Origin: an uncultured Caulobacter sp.
Lineage (GTDB): Bacteria > Pseudomonadota > Alphaproteobacteria > Caulobacterales > Caulobacteraceae
Assembly (NCBI RefSeq): GCF_937900395.1
Contig: NZ_CALCDX010000027.1
Coordinates: 1 to 8,183, forward strand
DNA length: 8,183 nucleotides
Reading direction: 5' to 3'
Shown: piece after piece, positions 6,710 through 8,183 of the stretch
Position numbering within the stretch: the stretch's first letter is position 1
Layout: every line of letters begins with the position of its first letter
Position numbers and translations under genes: made by a program
Notes under the pieces: model-generated
Told to the model about the DNA's origin: nothing
Seen by the model: only the letters and a program-made list of their open reading frames with translations
Database searches by the model: none

Positions 6710-6811
6710 CACATCGTCCGTTAGCGCTAGATGGCGCTTTCGAGCGGCGGCCCGAAAGGCTGCCGCTTTTTGTTTGGCCGGTCGGCGACCGGTGAAGAGT
6801 TCGAGAGACAC
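6710..6811 (+). ncRNA. rimP leader with attenuator-like structure
   Basis: The predicted leader contains three hairpins in a row: AGCGC/GCGCT (6723-6738), a terminator-like one (6743-6774) and CCGGTC-GGC-GACCGG (6778-6792), which ends shortly before the rimP start. A 'rimP leader' family with an intrinsic terminator has been described upstream of rimP-nusA-infB in Proteobacteria (a known attenuation candidate). Membership here rests on position and architecture, not on a covariance-model match. NusA autoregulating its own operon through termination is a plausible mechanism. Confidence 0.55.
6743..6775 (+). terminator. Intrinsic terminator/attenuator hairpin upstream of rimP
   Basis: GCGGCGGCC (6744-6752) pairs with GGCTGCCGC (6758-6766), nine pairs with one G-U, closed by A6743-T6767, loop CGAAA. 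It is followed by TTTTTGTTT (6767-6775). It lies between the rimP promoter and rimP and no plus-strand gene ends just before it, so it most likely acts as an attenuator of the downstream operon. Confidence 0.75.
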
Positions 6812-7387
6812 GTGCGCGGTAAGACGCAGGAAGACCGAGAGCTGATCGAGATGCTCGATCCCGTCGCCGAGAGCCTCGGCTACGAGATCGTCCGGCTGCG
6901 CCTGATGGGCGGCGCCGAGCAGCGCCGTCTGCAGATCATGGCCGAACACCCGCTGCTAGAAGACGGCACGGGCGGCGACATGAACGTCGAGGACTGCGCC
7001 CGCCTCTCGCGTGCGATTTCCGAGGTGATGGACGCGGCCGACCCGATCGCCGGCGAATATACGCTGGAGGTCTCCAGCCCTGGCGTCGATCGTCCGCTGA
7101 CCCGCCTGAAGGACTTCGAGGACTATGCGGGTCTCGAGGCCCGCATCGAGCTCGACCGCGTGGCCGAGGGCCGCAAGCGCTTCAAGGGCGAGCTGGCCGG
7201 GATCGAGGACGACCAGGTCGGCCTCAATATCGAGGGCGAGGACGACGTGACCGTCTACTTCCCCTTCGCCTGGATCATCGACGCCAAACTCGTCATGACC
7301 GACACCCTGATGAAGCGGGGCGCCGAACAGCGCGCCGCTCGTCTGAAATCCGACAACGACGACCTGTCCGAAAGTGAAGAGGACTGA
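6812..7387 (+). CDS. rimP: Ribosome maturation factor RimP
   Basis: From GTG 6812 the protein has 191 aa, slightly longer than the usual 150-180 because of an acidic C-terminal tail. RimP binds the 30S subunit during assembly. The N-terminal domain (about 5-88) has LGYEIVRLRLMGG (22-34); the hallmark LEVSSPGVDRPL is at 85-96; the C-terminal SH3-like domain (about 98-165) contains RFKGELAG (123-130). GTG was chosen because the protein then begins MRGKTQEDR like related RimP, and GAGAGA lies just upstream. The frame is open back to ATG 6731, but that start would place the terminator hairpin inside the coding region. nusA begins 2 nt after the stop. Confidence 0.93.
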   Translation: MRGKTQEDRELIEMLDPVAESLGYEIVRLRLMGGAEQRRLQIMAEHPLLEDGTGGDMNVEDCARLSRAISEVMDAADPIAGEYTLEVSSPGVDRPLTRLKDFEDYAGLEARIELDRVAEGRKRFKGELAGIEDDQVGLNIEGEDDVTVYFPFAWIIDAKLVMTDTLMKRGAEQRAARLKSDNDDLSESEED

Positions 7388-7389
7388 CC

Positions 7390-8183
7390 ATGGCCATCGG
7401 CATCGCCGCCAACCGGCTTGAACTCCTGCAGATCGCCGACGCGGTCGCCCGGGAAAAGGGCATCGAGAAGGAAGTCGTCATCGAGGCCATCGAGGACGCC
7501 CTGCAGAAGGCCGCTCGCGCCCGCTACGGCGCCGAGCACGACATCCGCGTCAAGATCGACCCGCGCACGGGCGAGACGACCCAGAAGCGCGTGATCGAGG
7601 TCGTGGCCGACGACGCCGAGCTGGAAGGCGAGATCGGCAAGATGCCGCTGGCCATCGCCAAGCGCACCTGGCGCGACGCCGAGATCGGCAAGGTCTACGA
7701 AGAGGCCCTGCCGCCGTTCGAGATCGGCCGCGTCCAGACCCAGATGGCCCGCCAGGTCGTCATGCATAAGGTCCGCGAGGCCGAGCGCGAGCGTCAGTAC
7801 GATGAGTACAAGGATCGCGTCGGCGAGATCGTCAACGGCAGCGTCAAGCGCGTCGAATACGGCAACGTCATCGTCGACCTGGGCCGCGGCGAAGGCATCA
7901 TGCGCCGCGACCAGTCGATCCCGCGCGAGAACTTCAACGTCGGCGACCGCATCCGCGCCTACATCTACGACGTCCGTCGCGAGACCAAGGGCCCGCAGAT
8001 CATGCTGAGCCGCGCCCACGGCGGCTTCATGGCCAAGCTGTTCGCCCAGGAAGTGCCGGAAGTCTACGACGGCGTCATCGAGATCCGCGCCGTGGCCCGC
8101 GACCCGGGTTCGCGCGCCAAGATGGCCGTCATCTCGAACGACAGCTCGATCGATCCCGTCGGCGCCTGCGTCGGCATGCGCGG
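7390..8183 (+). CDS. nusA: Transcription termination/antitermination factor NusA (3' end outside window)
   Basis: The frame runs from ATG 7390 to the window end without a stop, giving 264 codons. The N-terminal RNA polymerase-binding domain covers about 5-135 (ELLQIADAVAREKGI near the start). An S1 domain follows at about 143-205 (VGEIVNGSVKRVEYGNVIVDLG), then the start of the KH region with FAQEVPEVYDGVIEI (218-232) and DPGSRAKMAVISN (238-250). NusA controls pausing, termination and rRNA antitermination. GAGGA (7379-7383), inside the end of rimP, lies 6 nt before the ATG, so the two are co-translated in one operon. KH2 and the C-terminal repeats must lie downstream, probably followed by infB. 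Confidence 0.97.
   Translation, partial: MAIGIAANRLELLQIADAVAREKGIEKEVVIEAIEDALQKAARARYGAEHDIRVKIDPRTGETTQKRVIEVVADDAELEGEIGKMPLAIAKRTWRDAEIGKVYEEALPPFEIGRVQTQMARQVVMHKVREAERERQYDEYKDRVGEIVNGSVKRVEYGNVIVDLGRGEGIMRRDQSIPRENFNVGDRIRAYIYDVRRETKGPQIMLSRAHGGFMAKLFAQEVPEVYDGVIEIRAVARDPGSRAKMAVISNDSSIDPVGACVGMR

Noticed and set aside
7255..8019. Minus-strand open frame opposite rimP and nusA
   Set aside because: It is Asp/Ala/Leu-rich shadow sequence opposite conserved NusA; no start signal or motif.

Overview
The window comes from a high-GC alphaproteobacterium, most likely Caulobacter or a close relative. Three things point that way: the gene order phoH-ybeY-corC-lnt-XRE-metK-trmB-(ppa)-rimP-nusA, the protein sequences of MetK, RimP and NusA as I remember them, and promoter-like sites of Caulobacter type. 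This is a chromosomal housekeeping region. I see no phage, transposase, CRISPR or rRNA/tRNA sequence.

Layout. (1) 1-3328, + strand: the 3' end of phoH, then ybeY, corC/hlyC-like and lnt, tightly packed. ybeY-corC are 8 nt apart and corC/lnt share GTGA, so this is probably one operon for RNA maturation and envelope functions. (2) 3363-3782: a small XRE-type HTH regulator of the kind often found between lnt and metK in Alphaproteobacteria. (3) 3783-5114: metK behind a 108-nt leader. The leader holds an operator-like palindrome, a long helix that would hide the metK Shine-Dalgarno, and a six-codon upstream ORF whose stop overlaps the TTG start of metK. (4) 5115-5322: a gap of about 208 nt filled by a CTAG-rich nested inverted repeat of about 150 bp, with a strong intrinsic terminator inside it. 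(5) 5323-6003: trmB. (6) 6010-6033: a terminator hairpin shared by trmB and the convergent ppa (6041-6574, - strand). (7) 6575-6811: a divergent control region with a good promoter for rimP, an attenuator-like leader hairpin and two GANTC sites. (8) 6812-8183: rimP and the start of nusA, the head of the usual rimP-nusA-infB operon.

How the genes work together. YbeY, TrmB, RimP and NusA act on rRNA, tRNA, 30S assembly and transcription. MetK makes the S-adenosylmethionine that TrmB uses, and each MetK turnover releases pyrophosphate, the substrate of Ppa. Lnt completes lipoprotein acylation. No coding gene here is novel. The parts most worth a second look are non-coding: the metK leader, the metK-trmB inverted-repeat element and the rimP leader. 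All foldings were done by eye.
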